Assembly: GCA_964036665.1 (NCBI GenBank)
Contig: OZ038528.1
Coordinates: 15,236,245-15,300,244, forward strand
Reading direction: 5' to 3'
Length of the DNA stretch: 64,000 bases
DNA from: Gordius sp. MW1
Lineage: Eukaryota; Nematomorpha; Gordioida; Gordea; Gordiidae
Below the pieces are notes generated by a model. The model was not told where the DNA came from, made no database searches, and saw nothing but the letters and a program-made list of their open reading frames with translations. Below are positions 11,450-23,994 of the stretch, one piece after another (the first letter of the stretch is position 1; each line of letters starts with the position of its first letter). A program made the position numbers and the translations under genes.

Positions 11450-13240
11450 TCATCAAGGCTCTTTTATTGTTACATAATCAGCTCTTACAAACCTTATTTT
11501 GTCACATATATGTAGTGGATTATCATCATTATTTATTGATATTTGTAATAATTTTGATATGAAGTTCCCACTTTAAATGGGTTAATGTAAAAAATTTTTA
11601 GAAGATGTTTAACCTAGTACGTTATGTGTATAGATCTTTCCAGACATGCCTTAGTGCACGCCCATTTTTATATATATCATCTAAATCTATAAACCAATTA
11701 ATTCATTTGAGTTTTGACTCAAAAATATAGGCATCTTCTTAGATGTTGATTACTTAAAAACGCCAAAAGTAGCCGTCACTAAATTATTTATTATTAATTA
11801 AAATAGACTATCTCAAATAACCATCGCGAAATATGTTTCTTATAATCATAGCTTTTGACACCGACAACCTTTCTTACAAATGTATACGGCAAATTTTTTT
11901 TAATTCATGCTTCAATTATAAATGGTAAAAAATTTTATTGTTCCAATGGACTCAAAACACTAATAAATATGAAAGCACGAGTTCTTTCGGGGTATTTATA
12001 AAATAATAGTTAAATTAAACTCCCGGTGTTTAGAGCAAAATTTGACACTATTTTAGATCAGAAACTAGGTGTTCACCCAACATTAGTTTAGGATCAATTT
12101 TTTCGCAGCGCAGTGTAAAAATGCTAATTCATCGTTAGATGAAATAATCTCGAGGAAACGTATATTTGGTCATATACTACATGATTAATTCAAGATTCTG
12201 TTAACATTTCTTCAAAAAAGTTCCTATCTTTTCATGAAGACTTCCTATTATCAAAAGTATGAATTCAAAAATTAAACCGCTATCGTTACACACTCATCAT
12301 AAATATTTACCATTTAACAAAATAATTTACAAAATTATATATTTTGAAAATTTTGATTATATCGATTAATTTTATTAGTTTGGTATATAACCATTCGTAT
12401 CGCGCCAAGCATTATAATGCAAACATTATTATTACTTTCCAAAAAATCTTAGTTATTTAACGGATTATTTACAATTTGACCTGACCCCTAATAAAATTAT
12501 TATTTAATCCAAACTCATTGCGAATATACATGTAAAGGTATTTTTGATCCAAAAAATTCAAATCTAATTATTTTATTTGATCCGATTAAATAAACAGACT
12601 TGACCCTTGAGAATGTGATTATTTTATCCAAATTCAGCGAATTTACAAAAACGTGGTCCTAGCCCCCATGGCTCGGACAAGAATTAAATAATTAGTAGGG
12701 TCTCGGGCAGGCAATCCTAACCAACAAACCTTATAAATAGTGTTTAGATCATATAGCTTTCAACTTAAACCCTTCCTTTCTTTCGTTAATAATTTTGCTT
12801 AAATAGTACAAATAATGTTCTCATTTATTTTAAAAATAATCAGCTAGAAAAGCCTAAAATTATTATAAGTAATACAAAAAACATTTACAACTATTATGCA
12901 ACATTAACTAAAAATGTGTGATTTTAGTTAAATTATTACCAAAAAAATAATTAAATAACATGTAGTGATTCTTTAATTTTCAATCACATTCTCCTCGTTT
13001 TGAATTAAAAATCATTTAATCATGAAATTTAATTCTAATTTTGATGTAAACTAAATTTTGAATGTAAAATTTGCATTAAGGTTCAAAATTAGGCCCAATT
13101 TAATAAAAATGCGGAGTTAAAAAATTATTCCGGACTTTAACGACCTTAGCCAAATGTTTTTTTTGGTGAGGGAAACAGTATTGCCCATCGTGCAAGACGT
13201 CGGCATTATTATTATTTGTTGCCTCCATTATTTATGTGTA

Positions 13241-13423
13241 CGGTAACGCTTTTATTCTTCCGCGCTCGCAAGTGTTATTTAAGCGCAATTGCGCTTACTT
13301 TACCCCCTTTCTATTGGTTGAATGTTATTCTCGTTGTTAAATTGACGATTAAATATATATAAAATTTAGAACCCGCGTCCACCGCCATTTTAATTTTATT
13401 CCTAATTTAATTCACCCAACGAA
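13241..13423 (+). promoter_or_regulatory. H2B promoter, U3
   Basis: Same as U1: palindrome at 13280-13297, inverted CCAAT and TATATATAAA before the start codon. Confidence 0.7.
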
Positions 13424-13789
13424 ATGCCCCCTAAACCGAGTGGAAAAGCCGTGAAAAAGACGAGCAAGCCGAAGACAACTAAAACCGACAAGAAAAGGAA
13501 GAAATCGAGAAGAGAATCCTACGGTATCTACATTTACAAAGTTTTGAAGCAGGTCCACCCCGACACCGGTATCTCGAGCAAGGCGATGTCTATCATGAAC
13601 TCCTTCGTGAACGATCTGTTCGAGAGGATAGCTGCCGAAGCGTCTCGTTTGGCTCACTACAACAAAAGGTCCACCATCTCGAGTCGAGAAATACAAACTG
13701 CAGTCAGGTTGTTGTTGCCGGGAGAATTGGCTAAACATGCCGTCAGCGAAGGCACCAAAGCTGTCACCAAATATACCAGTTCGAAATGA
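13424..13789 (+). CDS. H2B: Histone H2B, U3
   Basis: 121-residue H2B, protein identical to U1, intact. Confidence 0.98.
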   Translation: MPPKPSGKAVKKTSKPKTTKTDKKRKKSRRESYGIYIYKVLKQVHPDTGISSKAMSIMNSFVNDLFERIAAEASRLAHYNKRSTISSREIQTAVRLLLPGELAKHAVSEGTKAVTKYTSSK

Positions 13790-13822
13790 AAAGCTTCGCT
13801 CCTAGCTAAACCAACACCCAAC

Positions 13823-13838
13823 AGCCCTTTTCAGGGCT
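13823..13838 (+). terminator. Histone 3' stem-loop, H2B U3
   Basis: AGCCCT-TTTC-AGGGCT, as in U1. Confidence 0.92.
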
Positions 13839-15203
13839 ACCCAAACTATACAGAAGAAATTAGTGTAACTTTATGTCATACCCACCTTGAATAAATTCTT
13901 ATAATTAACATTATTTGCTATGCATTTGAATACATCAGTTATAAATCTATTAGTAACATTAACGATAAGTAAAATTTTAAATGTTTAATTCATAATTCTT
14001 CAAATGAATTTTAATCAAAACTTAATTGACAACACTGATGATAATGGGGCTCATGATGACCCCAAACATTCAATAGTCATGACTTGGTTGTTTTATAATA
14101 TAAACTTTTCTAAATTTGGTTAATAATTTTGCATCCATAATAAGTGCAGAATTATACCCTATTGCCAGATATGGCTTCTAAAAAATTTTTCAATGGCATG
14201 ATTTGAAAGGTAAGTTGTTATAGGTCCTATAAGGAAATTTTGAACAAATGGACTTGACCAAACTTTAGGGCTTTTTGGCCCTTTATTTCAAGACAAAAAA
14301 TCTATAGTAAAAATATCAAAATCAAATTTTACAGATCTATGGAGATAGAAAATTTAGTTTTCTCAAATTCAAATTATTATGGATTAAAAAGAAAAAGTTT
14401 ACATTGAGTAACTTTGTGAATTGATTTTGGTAATATAAGCTCTAATTTCATGATTTGTAAATTCCTGGCTTCAATAATTTATACTAAATTGTAAAAACTC
14501 CATATGCCAATTTTTAATGTTTATTTATTCAGGACCACTTGGTAACAAATAGGTTTAGAATGGTGTTTAAACATATATTAATGAATAAAAATTTCATGTT
14601 GTAGAAGGTGAGGTGGGTCCTGCCCCGGGCATATAAAACTATTGTATTTTTAAACTGTTTGATAAAATCAAGCCATATTTTGCAGAGATGTTCTACGATA
14701 AATTTTATTGAGCTACGGATAAATGAAACTAACTTTGTACAGTATTTTTAACCACCTAACGTACAGGGTGTTAAAATGAATGAGGATAAAAAATTTTAGT
14801 GCAATTGAATGTTTGGCAAAATTTTTAATGTCCCTAAAATGGAGGTAAATGAAAATTTTAGATTTGTTAAAAATGATAAAATTTAAATCTTAGACATTGA
14901 ATACCCAATATCAATAGATAGTTATGCACCAGTTGGTTATTTTTACAGATGTGTTTATTTTTAATACAATTTTATTAAGTGTCAATAAAATAGTTATATA
15001 AGTTGCTGTCTTATTTTCTGTTTTTATTAAAGTGAGTGTTTAAGAAATTGATACTTTGCTCAGTTTACTTTACTTACTAAATTGTATAACTGGAAAAAGC
15101 TATTATTTTTCATTACAAATTAAGACATGAGTGACCTTAGAACAACTAATTCAAAATTATGTATATTAAATATAAGTAGCTGTTTCTTCGATAAAGTATG
15201 GGT

Positions 15204-15219
15204 GGCCCTGAAAAGGGCC
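15204..15219 (-). terminator. Histone 3' stem-loop, H2A U3
   Basis: Minus-strand GGCCCT-TTTC-AGGGCC, as in U1. Confidence 0.92.
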
Positions 15220-15245
15220 GTTGGGTGTTGTTGGAGAGTAAGCTA

Positions 15246-15620
15246 CTAGGCTTTGGTCTCGGATTTCTTGGGCAGGAGAATGCTTTGAATGTTGGGTAAA
15301 ACGCCACCTTGAGCGATGGTAACGCCCGAGAGCAATTTATTCAACTCCTCATCGTTCCTGATAGCTAACTGTAAATGACGAGGAATGATCCTGGTCTTTT
15401 TGTTGTCACGAGCCGCGTTGCCAGCTAACTCTAATACTTCGGCGGCGAGGTATTCCATCACGGCAGCTAAATAGACGGGAGCCCCAGCTCCGACACGGCT
15501 AGCGTAGTTGCCCTTCCTCAGTAGACGGTGAATACGACCGACGGGAAATTGGAGGCCAGCGCGACTGGAACGACTCTTTGCCTTCCCCTTTATTTTACCA
15601 CCTTTACCACGGCCAGTCAT
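15246..15620 (-). CDS. H2A: Histone H2A, U3
   Basis: 124-residue H2A identical to U1, with the start at the MTGRGKGGK tail. Confidence 0.97.
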   Translation of the reverse strand: MTGRGKGGKIKGKAKSRSSRAGLQFPVGRIHRLLRKGNYASRVGAGAPVYLAAVMEYLAAEVLELAGNAARDNKKTRIIPRHLQLAIRNDEELNKLLSGVTIAQGGVLPNIQSILLPKKSETKA

Positions 15621-16163
<543 letters not shown>

Positions 16164-16197
16164 ACATTTCCCACCTTCCCAAAAACTAACACCCAAC

Positions 16198-16213
16198 AGC
16201 CCTTTTCAGGGCT
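16198..16213 (+). terminator. Histone 3' stem-loop, H4 U3
   Basis: AGCCCT-TTTC-AGGGCT, as in U1, followed by TCGAAGAAATTAG. The Helentron-like insertion begins shortly after. Confidence 0.92.
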
Positions 16214-16250
16214 ACCCCATATTATATCGAAGAAATTAGCACATACCTTT

Positions 16251-17498
16251 TAATTGCTATGCAATTTATGGGCTCGTTTTTTGTGCGTCGTCCGTCCGTC
16301 GTCCGTCCGTCGTCCACCAAGTTATTGGCGCCAGCCTTTTTTAAATTAAATTAATTGTTAATACCATTGATAATTCGACTTTTTGACCGTCCGCAGGCTA
16401 CTGACCATTGAAAAAAATTACCATTGGCCAAATAAATCGAAATTTTTTGTTCGTTTTTGAATAGGTTACCATTGATAATTACCCTGTGCCCTCCACTACA
16501 AGGGCCTATGCCTCTACTGATATGGGTCCCTGTTAATTAAATTAATATTTTGTTCTTGTTAATACCATTGATAATATGACATTTTAGCCGTCCGCTGGCT
16601 ACTGACCGATGGAAAAAATGACCATTGGCCAAAATGTGAATCGGAATTATTTTTTTCGTTTTTTTTTTGACTATTATGATTGTTCCTGTTACTACCATTG
16701 ATAATAAGACTTTTTGGCCGTCCGCTGGGTGCTGACCACTGGAAAAAAATGACCATTTGGCCAAAATGTGAATCTAAGTTTATTTTTGCGTTTTTTTGCC
16801 TCTTATGATTGTTCTTGTTCCTACCATTGATAATAAGACTTTTTGGCCGTCCGTTGGCTGCTGACCAATGAAATTAATTGCTATGCAATTTATGGGCTCG
16901 TTTTTTGTGCGTCGTCCGTCCGTCGTCCGTCCGTCGTCCACCAAGTTATTGGCGCCAGCCTTTTTTAAATTAAATTAATTGTTAATACCATTGATAATTC
17001 GACTTTTTGACCGTCCGCAGGCTACTGACCATTGAAAAAAATTACCATTGGCCAAATAAATCGAAATTTTTTGTTCGTTTTTGAATAGGTTACCATTGAT
17101 AATTACCCTGTGCCCTCCACTACAAGGGCCTATGCCTCTACTGATATGGGTCCCTGTTAATTAAATTAATATTTTGTTCTTGTTAATACCATTGATAATA
17201 TGACATTTTAGCCGTCCGCTGGCTACTGACCGATGGAAAAAATGACCATTGGCCAAAATGTGAATCGGAATTATTTTTTTCGTTTTTTTTTTGACTATTA
17301 TGATTGTTCCTGTTACTACCATTGATAATAAGACTTTTTGGCCGTCCGCTGGGTGCTGACCACTGGAAAAAAATGACCATTTGGCCAAAATGTGAATCTA
17401 AGTTTATTTTTGCGTTTTTTTGCCTCTTATGATTGTTCTTGTTCCTACCATTGATAATAAGACTTTTTGGCCGTCCGTTGGCTGCTGACCAATGAAAA
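16251..17498 (+). repeat. 624 bp tandem duplication at the 5' end of element copy 1
   Basis: 16251-16874 is repeated at 16875-17498 with no obvious change, so the 5' terminus of the element is present twice. Near each start is a CGTCC-rich short tandem run. The body consists of degenerate copies of a roughly 130-150 bp module: a TACCATTGATAATA block, a TTTTGGCCGTCCG block, and a CTGACCA block with an A-run. Copy 2 of the element lacks this duplication. Confidence 0.85.
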
Positions 17499-17585
17499 AA
17501 ACGTGGATGTCTTGCACCGAACCGAACGTGGATACGCACTTTTAATTTTTGTTAATTTAACCAGTTTTTGGGTTCGAATCTCGGG

Positions 17586-18189
17586 TTTTTTTTTGAATAT
17601 TATTATTGTAACTGTTACTACCATTGATAATATGACTTTTTGGCCGTCCGCTGGCTACTGACCACTGTAAAAAAATGACCATTTGGCCAAAATGTGAATC
17701 CAAGTTTATTTTTTCGCTTTTTTCCGCCTATTATGATTGTTCATGTTACTACCATTGATAATATTTCTTTTTGGCCGTCCGTTGGCTGCTGACCAATGAA
17801 AAAAACGTGGATGTCTTGCACCGAATGTCTTTTTTGTTTACTTTTAATTTTTGTTAATTTAACCAGTTTTTGGGTTCGAATCCCGGGTTTTTTTTTGAAT
17901 ATTATTATTGTAACTGTTACTACCATTGATAATATGACTTTTTGGCCGTCCGCTGGCTACTGACCACTGTAAAAAAATGACCATTTGGCCAAAATGTGAA
18001 TCCAAGTTTATTTTTTCGCTTTTTTCCGCCTATTATGATTGTTCATGTTACTACCATTGATAATATTTCTTTTTGGCCGTCCGTTGGCTGCTGACCAATG
18101 AAAAAAACGTGGATGTCTTGCACCGAATGTCTTTTTTGTTTACTTTTAATTTTTGTTAATTTAACCAGTTTTTGGGTTCGAATCCCGGG
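17586..18189 (+). repeat. 302 bp tandem repeats, two units
   Basis: Units at 17586-17887 and 17888-18189, with a partial third. Each contains the TACCATTGATAATAT / TTTTGGCCGTCCG module, an ACGTGGATGTCTTGCACCGA block, and a tRNA-like B-box motif (GGTTCGAATCC, at 17873-17883 and 18175-18185) followed by a long T run. A related motif, GGTTCGAATCT, is at 17571-17581. Frames of 61 codons here are repeat artefacts. Confidence 0.8.
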
Positions 18190-18680
18190 TTTTTTTTTGA
18201 ATATTATTATTGTAACTGTTACTACCATTGATAATATGACTTTTTGGCCGTCCGCTGGCTACTGACCACTGGAAAAAAATGACCATTGGCCAAAGTATGA
18301 AGTAAAATTTTTTTCCTCGTTTTTTTGGCTAACATTGACTTATAGAGTATCTGTTGGTAGTGACCAATGAAAAAAATGACCATTTGGCCAAAATGTGAAT
18401 CGAAAATTTTTTTTCGTTTTTTTTGACTTTTATGATTGTTTCTGTTAATACCATTAATAATATGACTTTTTGGCCGTCCGCTGGCTACTAACCATTGGAA
18501 AAAAATGCCCATTGGCCAAAGTATGAAGTGAAATTTGTTTCCTCGTTTTTTTGGCTAACATTGACTTATAGAGTATCTGTTGGTAGTGACCAATGAAAAA
18601 AATGACCATTTGGCTTTGACTCTTATGTATTAATAGATTGTCTTTTGGTACTGACCAATGGAACAATTTAGCACATGTAA

Positions 18681-19098
18681 ATTTTTTGATATATCTTTAT
18701 GATACCTGTGACAGTTTTAGATGCGCGGTCGTAACAGGCAATAGCGGAGCTATTGCATGTCGCTGATAGTTTCGTCGTAAGGATTTTTTTAATTTTTATT
18801 ATTATTTCCCATTAATTTCTATGTAAAAATTTTTAATAATTTCTATGCAATTTTTTATTATAAGCTACAATAGGAATTATCCCAATTAAATTTTTTGATA
18901 TATCTTTATGATACCTGTGACAGTTTTAGATGCGCGGTCGTAACAGGCAATAGCGGAGCTATTGCATGTCGCTGATAGTTTCGTCGTAAGGATTTTTTTA
19001 ATTTTTATTATTATTTCCCATTAATTTCTATGTAAAAATTTTTAATAATTTCTATGCAATTTTTTATTATAAGCTACAATAGGAATTATCCCAATTTA
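18681..19098 (+). repeat. 209 bp tandem duplication with GGA-loop hairpin
   Basis: Units 18681-18889 and 18890-19098. Each carries the hairpin GCAATAGC-GGA-GCTATTGC (18738-18756 and 18947-18965). A further copy lies at 19167-19185 after a TAGATGCGCGTTCGTAACAG block. Element copy 2 has one 209 bp unit, not two. Confidence 0.85.
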
Positions 19099-20227
19099 AT
19101 AACATTTTACCTTAACCAAAAGTAAGTTTTTAAATTTTATCATTTTTAGATGCGCGTTCGTAACAGGCAATAGCGGAGCTATTGCATATCGCTGGTAATT
19201 GTGCCATTTTTAGATGCGCAGACGTAACAGGACGCCTAAATTAATTACTATTTTTAACAAAGTTTTCCATTATTACTAACCATACTAAATAAAAATTACC
19301 TCTGAATTACGTAGCGAGTTTTTTATTTTTATATTGATTATACGTTAAACCCCTACCCCTCTATCTTACCCTTCCACCGCTGAGTTGGTATTATTAGGGG
19401 GCGGGAGTGGAGGAGATCATCCCTCAACCCCTTTTTATTATTATTGATTTTTATATGCTTTTGGCAAATTAACGGTGGGAAAGGGGGGATAGTGTGCGCG
19501 TCTAGTTTTAACGGAGGGAAAGGGGGGGGGGAAGGAGGTAGTTACTCTTCTATTCCCCCTCACTTCAGGCTTCCTCGATACGCCTATGACAGTGAACAAA
19601 AGTAAGTTTTTAAATTCACTTGACGGCGTCGCGCATCTGTGCATCACATCACATTATCGGTTAATTTATTATAAAGGGGAGAGAGGGGAGGGGAAAGGGG
19701 AGAAACAGTAGAGTCCCTTATAATTCTAATCCTGCTTACGTCATGCAAATAAAATTGTTATTTAGCACAACGCTCTCTCCTAAAAATTTTAGCCAAAGTT
19801 TTAATAAATTTCAAATTAATTATGGATTTAAAGGGGGCAACTGCCCCTCTTTGCCACCCACTGGCTACGCCGATGTTTATTTGTACCTTCAAGGTCGATA
19901 GATATTAGGCTTATTATCTCTATACATGGGCGAAGCCAGGTTTTGGATTGGGGGGGGGCAAAACATTTAAAAGTAAAAATAAAATATTTAAACTCATTTA
20001 TTTATAATTATTTATGCATTAGGGTATATATTTTTTCTTTTTAACTTTCTTTTTAGGTTTTCTATGAAATCACAATCTAATTAAATGAAATATATTAACC
20101 CAGTAAAAAAATATATATACTTTTATAAGGTTAAAAATATATTACATAGTTGGCTGTCTTAGCCAAGGGGGAAACCCTAGTAATTATCCTACCCCCTATA
20201 GGGATTCTAGCCCCTCTCACCTTTCTC
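19099..20227. other. Unique part of element copy 1
   Basis: AT-rich with G/C tracts and no gene. It includes the end of a GGGCGTAGCC-family MITE reading outward (GCTACGCC near 19863) and another start (CATGGGCGAAGCCAGG, near 19926). Up to about 19566 it matches element copy 2 (with a 290 bp block missing here); from there to about 20160 the two copies differ. Confidence 0.5.
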
Positions 20228-20307
20228 GCCCATAAATTGCATAGCAAATAAGCTATATTTATACGTAGAATAGATGAGTCGTCCCCTCTTCCCTTCTCCC
20301 CCTTCTC

Positions 20308-20485
20308 CGGGGGTCTGGGGGCGGAGCCCCCAGGAGATGGGGGTTTGGGGGCGTAGCCCCCAACGGGGGTTTGGGGGCAGAGCCCCCACCGGGGGACTGG
20401 GGGCGGAGCCCCCAGCAGGGGGTTTGGGGGCGAAGCCCCCAAGGGGGTCTGGGGGCGAAGCCCCCAGTTACGCCCGAAGGGCGTA
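20308..20485 (+). repeat. G-rich triloop hairpin array, element copy 1
   Basis: Six tandem hairpins, spaced 25-30 bp: 20315-20333, 20345-20363, 20372-20388, 20397-20415, 20424-20442, 20449-20467. Each is (T)GGGGGC-NNN-GCCCCC(A) with loop GGA, GTA, AGA, GGA, GAA, GAA. They are followed by the terminal hairpin TACGCCC-GAA-GGGCGTA. The G5 runs could also form quadruplexes on the plus strand. Proline/glycine-rich frames across the block are artefacts of the repeat. Confidence 0.9.
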
Positions 20486-21593
20486 TATAATTGTTTAATT
20501 TATTACATTATATTTGGTGGAATAAACATGGTTGTATAAATAACAATAGCAATTAATATCATATTAAAGGTCTAATGTCACGTCATTGTTGCGCAAAGTT
20601 AATTGATTTAAATTCTAAACGCTTAACAGTTTTTATTCTCTTTTTCTAGTTAAATAAGTGCAATAGTTCCGCTAATTAGATAATAATAATAACTGAATAG
20701 TCCATGAGTAATTCAAAAACCAAGGTTATAAAACCCGAATTCCACTTTAATATTACAATTTACACCAGCTTCACGTAAGTTGCCTTAGTGATGACCATTT
20801 TAATCACGTTTTTAAAACTTTCTACTATCACGTTTTATAAAAAAATTATTCATACACCTTTCTCATAAAAAGGAATGTTTTAAATAAATAGGTGAATTTG
20901 TGTTTGAGCATGTAAGCAGAGTTGAATTAGGTTTTCTAAATCCATAAACATTTCGAGAGATTATCATTTGGCCCCTCCATAAATCCTTATTGCTCCCCTC
21001 TAATCCAATGCTGGATACGCCCATGTTTACAAACTCTAAAAAATAAGATGCTTCAAGCCTTATCTATATTGTGAAAATTTTAAGCCATATTCGCGCTGTC
21101 TCACACTTTTTTCTTGAAAATAGATTAATTTTATTCAAAGTTATTTGTTATAATTTTGACACAAAATACTCCATTTTGGATAAATAAGGGTTTATTTAAT
21201 ATCTTTTAAGGAGATGTTTAACCTGTACGTAATGTGATTAGATCCTTCCAGACACCCCTTAATGAATGCACATTTTTAAATATATCAAAAATTTAGGCAT
21301 CTCCTTGAATGTGACAAACTTAAAAACAACGCCTAGTGAGAAGTATTCCCATTAAATTATTTTTAGACTTTTTGTTAGTCTTTAAAGATAGTTGCAATGC
21401 TTCACAACAAATATTAAACATTTTTTTTTCAATTAAGCTTCTTTATACTGTAATCTTTTGACGCCGACGGTCTTATAACATTTTTTGGTAAATTTTATTT
21501 AATTATTATATTCGCTACTTCGATAATTTAAGCTATATTTTTATAGGGTTAGAGATTTTATTGTTCCATAGGTTGATCTGGAAGGTTTACAAA

Positions 21594-22020
21594 CATGGCC
21601 GTAGCCATGGGGGGCAGTTTTATTAAAATTAAGGCTAAAATTTGGAAAATTATCAATTTAACCCTAACCCTATTTGATTATCGCCCCCCTCTAATTACAA
21701 TCCTGGCTACCACCATGTTTACAAACTAAAAAAATAAGATGAAAATTAGAAGCCATATTCACCTTGTCTCACACGACAAATTTGAAAAACTCTATCGAAA
21801 AATATAACCAATATGACGCAGAGTGATATCACGGCGACATTTTGTCATCAAGCATGGGCGTAGCCACGGGGGGGCGGCCGCTCCCCACTAGCAAAAAAAA
21901 ATTTAATGCAAAAACCCTTTAAATCAAAAAAAAATTATGTTTTGCCCCCCCCCCCTAATTGGACTTTTAAATGTTTCGCCCCCCCCCCCCCCCCTAATCC
22001 AAAACCTGGCTACGCCCATG
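21594..22020. mobile_element. MITE-1 and MITE-2 pair, U3
   Basis: MITE-1 at 21594-21717 and MITE-2 at 21853-22020, orthologous to those of U1. In this MITE-2 it is the second poly-C tract that is expanded. Confidence 0.7.
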
Positions 22021-23811
22021 TCATCAAGGCTCTTTTATTGTTACATAATCAGCTCTTACAAACCTTATTTTGTCACATATATGTAGTGGATTATCATCAT
22101 TATTTATTGATATTTGTAATAATTTTGATATGAAGTTCCCACTTTAAATGGGTTAATGTAAAAAATTTTTAGAAGATGTTTAACCTAGTACGTTATGTGT
22201 ATAGATCTTTCCAGACATGCCTTAGTGCACGCCCATTTTTATATATATCATCTAAATCTATAAACCAATTAATTCATTTGAGTTTTGACTCAAAAATATA
22301 GGCATCTTCTTAGATGTTGATTACTTAAAAACGCCAAAAGTAGCCGTCACTAAATTATTTATTATTAATTAAAATAGACTATCTCAAATAACCATCGCGA
22401 AATATGTTTCTTATAATCATAGCTTTTGACACCGACAACCTTTCTTACAAATGTATACGGCAAATTTTTTTTAATTCATGCTTCAATTATAAATGGTAAA
22501 AAATTTTATTGTTCCAATGGACTCAAAACACTAATAAATATGAAAGCACGAGTTCTTTCGGGGTATTTATAAAATAATAGTTAAATTAAACTCCCGGTGT
22601 TTAGAGCAAAATTTGACACTATTTTAGATCAGAAACTAGGTGTTCACCCAACATTAGTTTAGGATCAATTTTTTCGCAGCGCAGTGTAAAAATGCTAATT
22701 CATCGTTAGATGAAATAATCTCGAGGAAACGTATATTTGGTCATATACTACATGATTAATTCAAGATTCTGTTAACATTTCTTCAAAAAAGTTCCTATCT
22801 TTTCATGAAGACTTCCTATTATCAAAAGTATGAATTCAAAAATTAAACCGCTATCGTTACACACTCATCATAAATATTTACCATTTAACAAAATAATTTA
22901 CAAAATTATATATTTTGAAAATTTTGATTATATCGATTAATTTTATTAGTTTGGTATATAACCATTCGTATCGCGCCAAGCATTATAATGCAAACATTAT
23001 TATTACTTTCCAAAAAATCTTAGTTATTTAACGGATTATTTACAATTTGACCTGACCCCTAATAAAATTATTATTTAATCCAAACTCATTGCGAATATAC
23101 ATGTAAAGGTATTTTTGATCCAAAAAATTCAAATCTAATTATTTTATTTGATCCGATTAAATAAACAGACTTGACCCTTGAGAATGTGATTATTTTATCC
23201 AAATTCAGCGAATTTACAAAAACGTGGTCCTAGCCCCCATGGCTCGGACAAGAATTAAATAATTAGTAGGGTCTCGGGCAGGCAATCCTAACCAACAAAC
23301 CTTATAAATAGTGTTTAGATCATATAGCTTTCAACTTAAACCGTTCCTTTCTTTCGTTAATAATTTTGCTTAAATAGTACAAATAATGTTCTCATTTATT
23401 TTAAAAATAATCAGCTAGAAAAGCCTAAAATTATTATAAGTAATACAAAAAACATTTACAACTATTATGCAACATTAACTAAAAATGTGTGATTTTAGTT
23501 AAATTATTACCAAAAAAATAATTAAATAACATGTAGTGATTCTTTAATTTTCAATCACATTCTCCTCGTTTTGAAGTAAAAATCATTTAATCATGAAATT
23601 TAATTCTAATTTTGATATAAACTAAATTTTGAATGTAAAATTTGCATTAAGGTTCAAAATTAGGCCCAATTTAATAAAAATGCGGAGTTAAAAAATTATT
23701 CCGGACTTTAACGACCTTAGCCAAATGTTTTTTTTGGTGAGGGAAACAGTATTGCCCATCGTGCAAGACGTCGGCATTATTATTATTTGTTGCCTCCATT
23801 ATTTATGTGTA

Positions 23812-23994
23812 CGGTAACGCTTTTATCCTTCCGCGCTCGCAAGTGTTATTTAAGCGCAATTGCGCTTACTTTACCCCCTTTCTATTGGTTGAATGTTATT
23901 CTCGTTGTTAAATTGACGATTAAATATATATAAAATTTAGAACCCGCGTCCACCGCCATTTTAATTTTATTCCTAATTTAATTCACCCAACGAA
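23812..23994 (+). promoter_or_regulatory. H2B promoter, U4
   Basis: Palindrome at 23851-23868, inverted CCAAT and TATA box all intact, although the gene behind it is frameshifted. Confidence 0.65.

Larger units (their letters stand above)
16251..20496 (+). mobile_element. Helentron-like non-autonomous element, copy 1
   Basis: A 4.25 kb insertion, defined by comparison with U1. It begins TAATTGCTATGCAATTTATG. A perfect 20-base inverted match (GCCCATAAATTGCATAGCAA, from 20228) lies not at the far end but about 260 bp inside it. The 3' end is a 17-base hairpin TACGCCCGAAGGGCGTA (20469-20485). The site is T-rich, with at most 2-3 bp shared by the flanks. A 5' terminal repeat matched by a subterminal 3' repeat, a 3' hairpin, no clear target duplication and internal tandem repeats are the marks of Helentron-associated interspersed elements (Drosophila INE-1 type). 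No Rep/helicase frame is present. The family call is inference; an unusual composite satellite is the main alternative. Confidence 0.6.

Noticed and set aside
17571-18185. tRNA genes
   Set aside because: Only the T-arm/B-box motif is present; no A box, acceptor stem or cloverleaf could be built around it.
16251-18700. CRISPR-like or satellite array
   Set aside because: Repeat units are long, degenerate and directly adjacent, without regular unique spacers, and the genome is eukaryotic. They are the internal tandem repeats of a mobile element.
20131-20498. Proline- and glycine-rich frames over the G-rich hairpin array
   Set aside because: They arise from any frame of a GGGGG/CCCCC repeat and exist on both strands.
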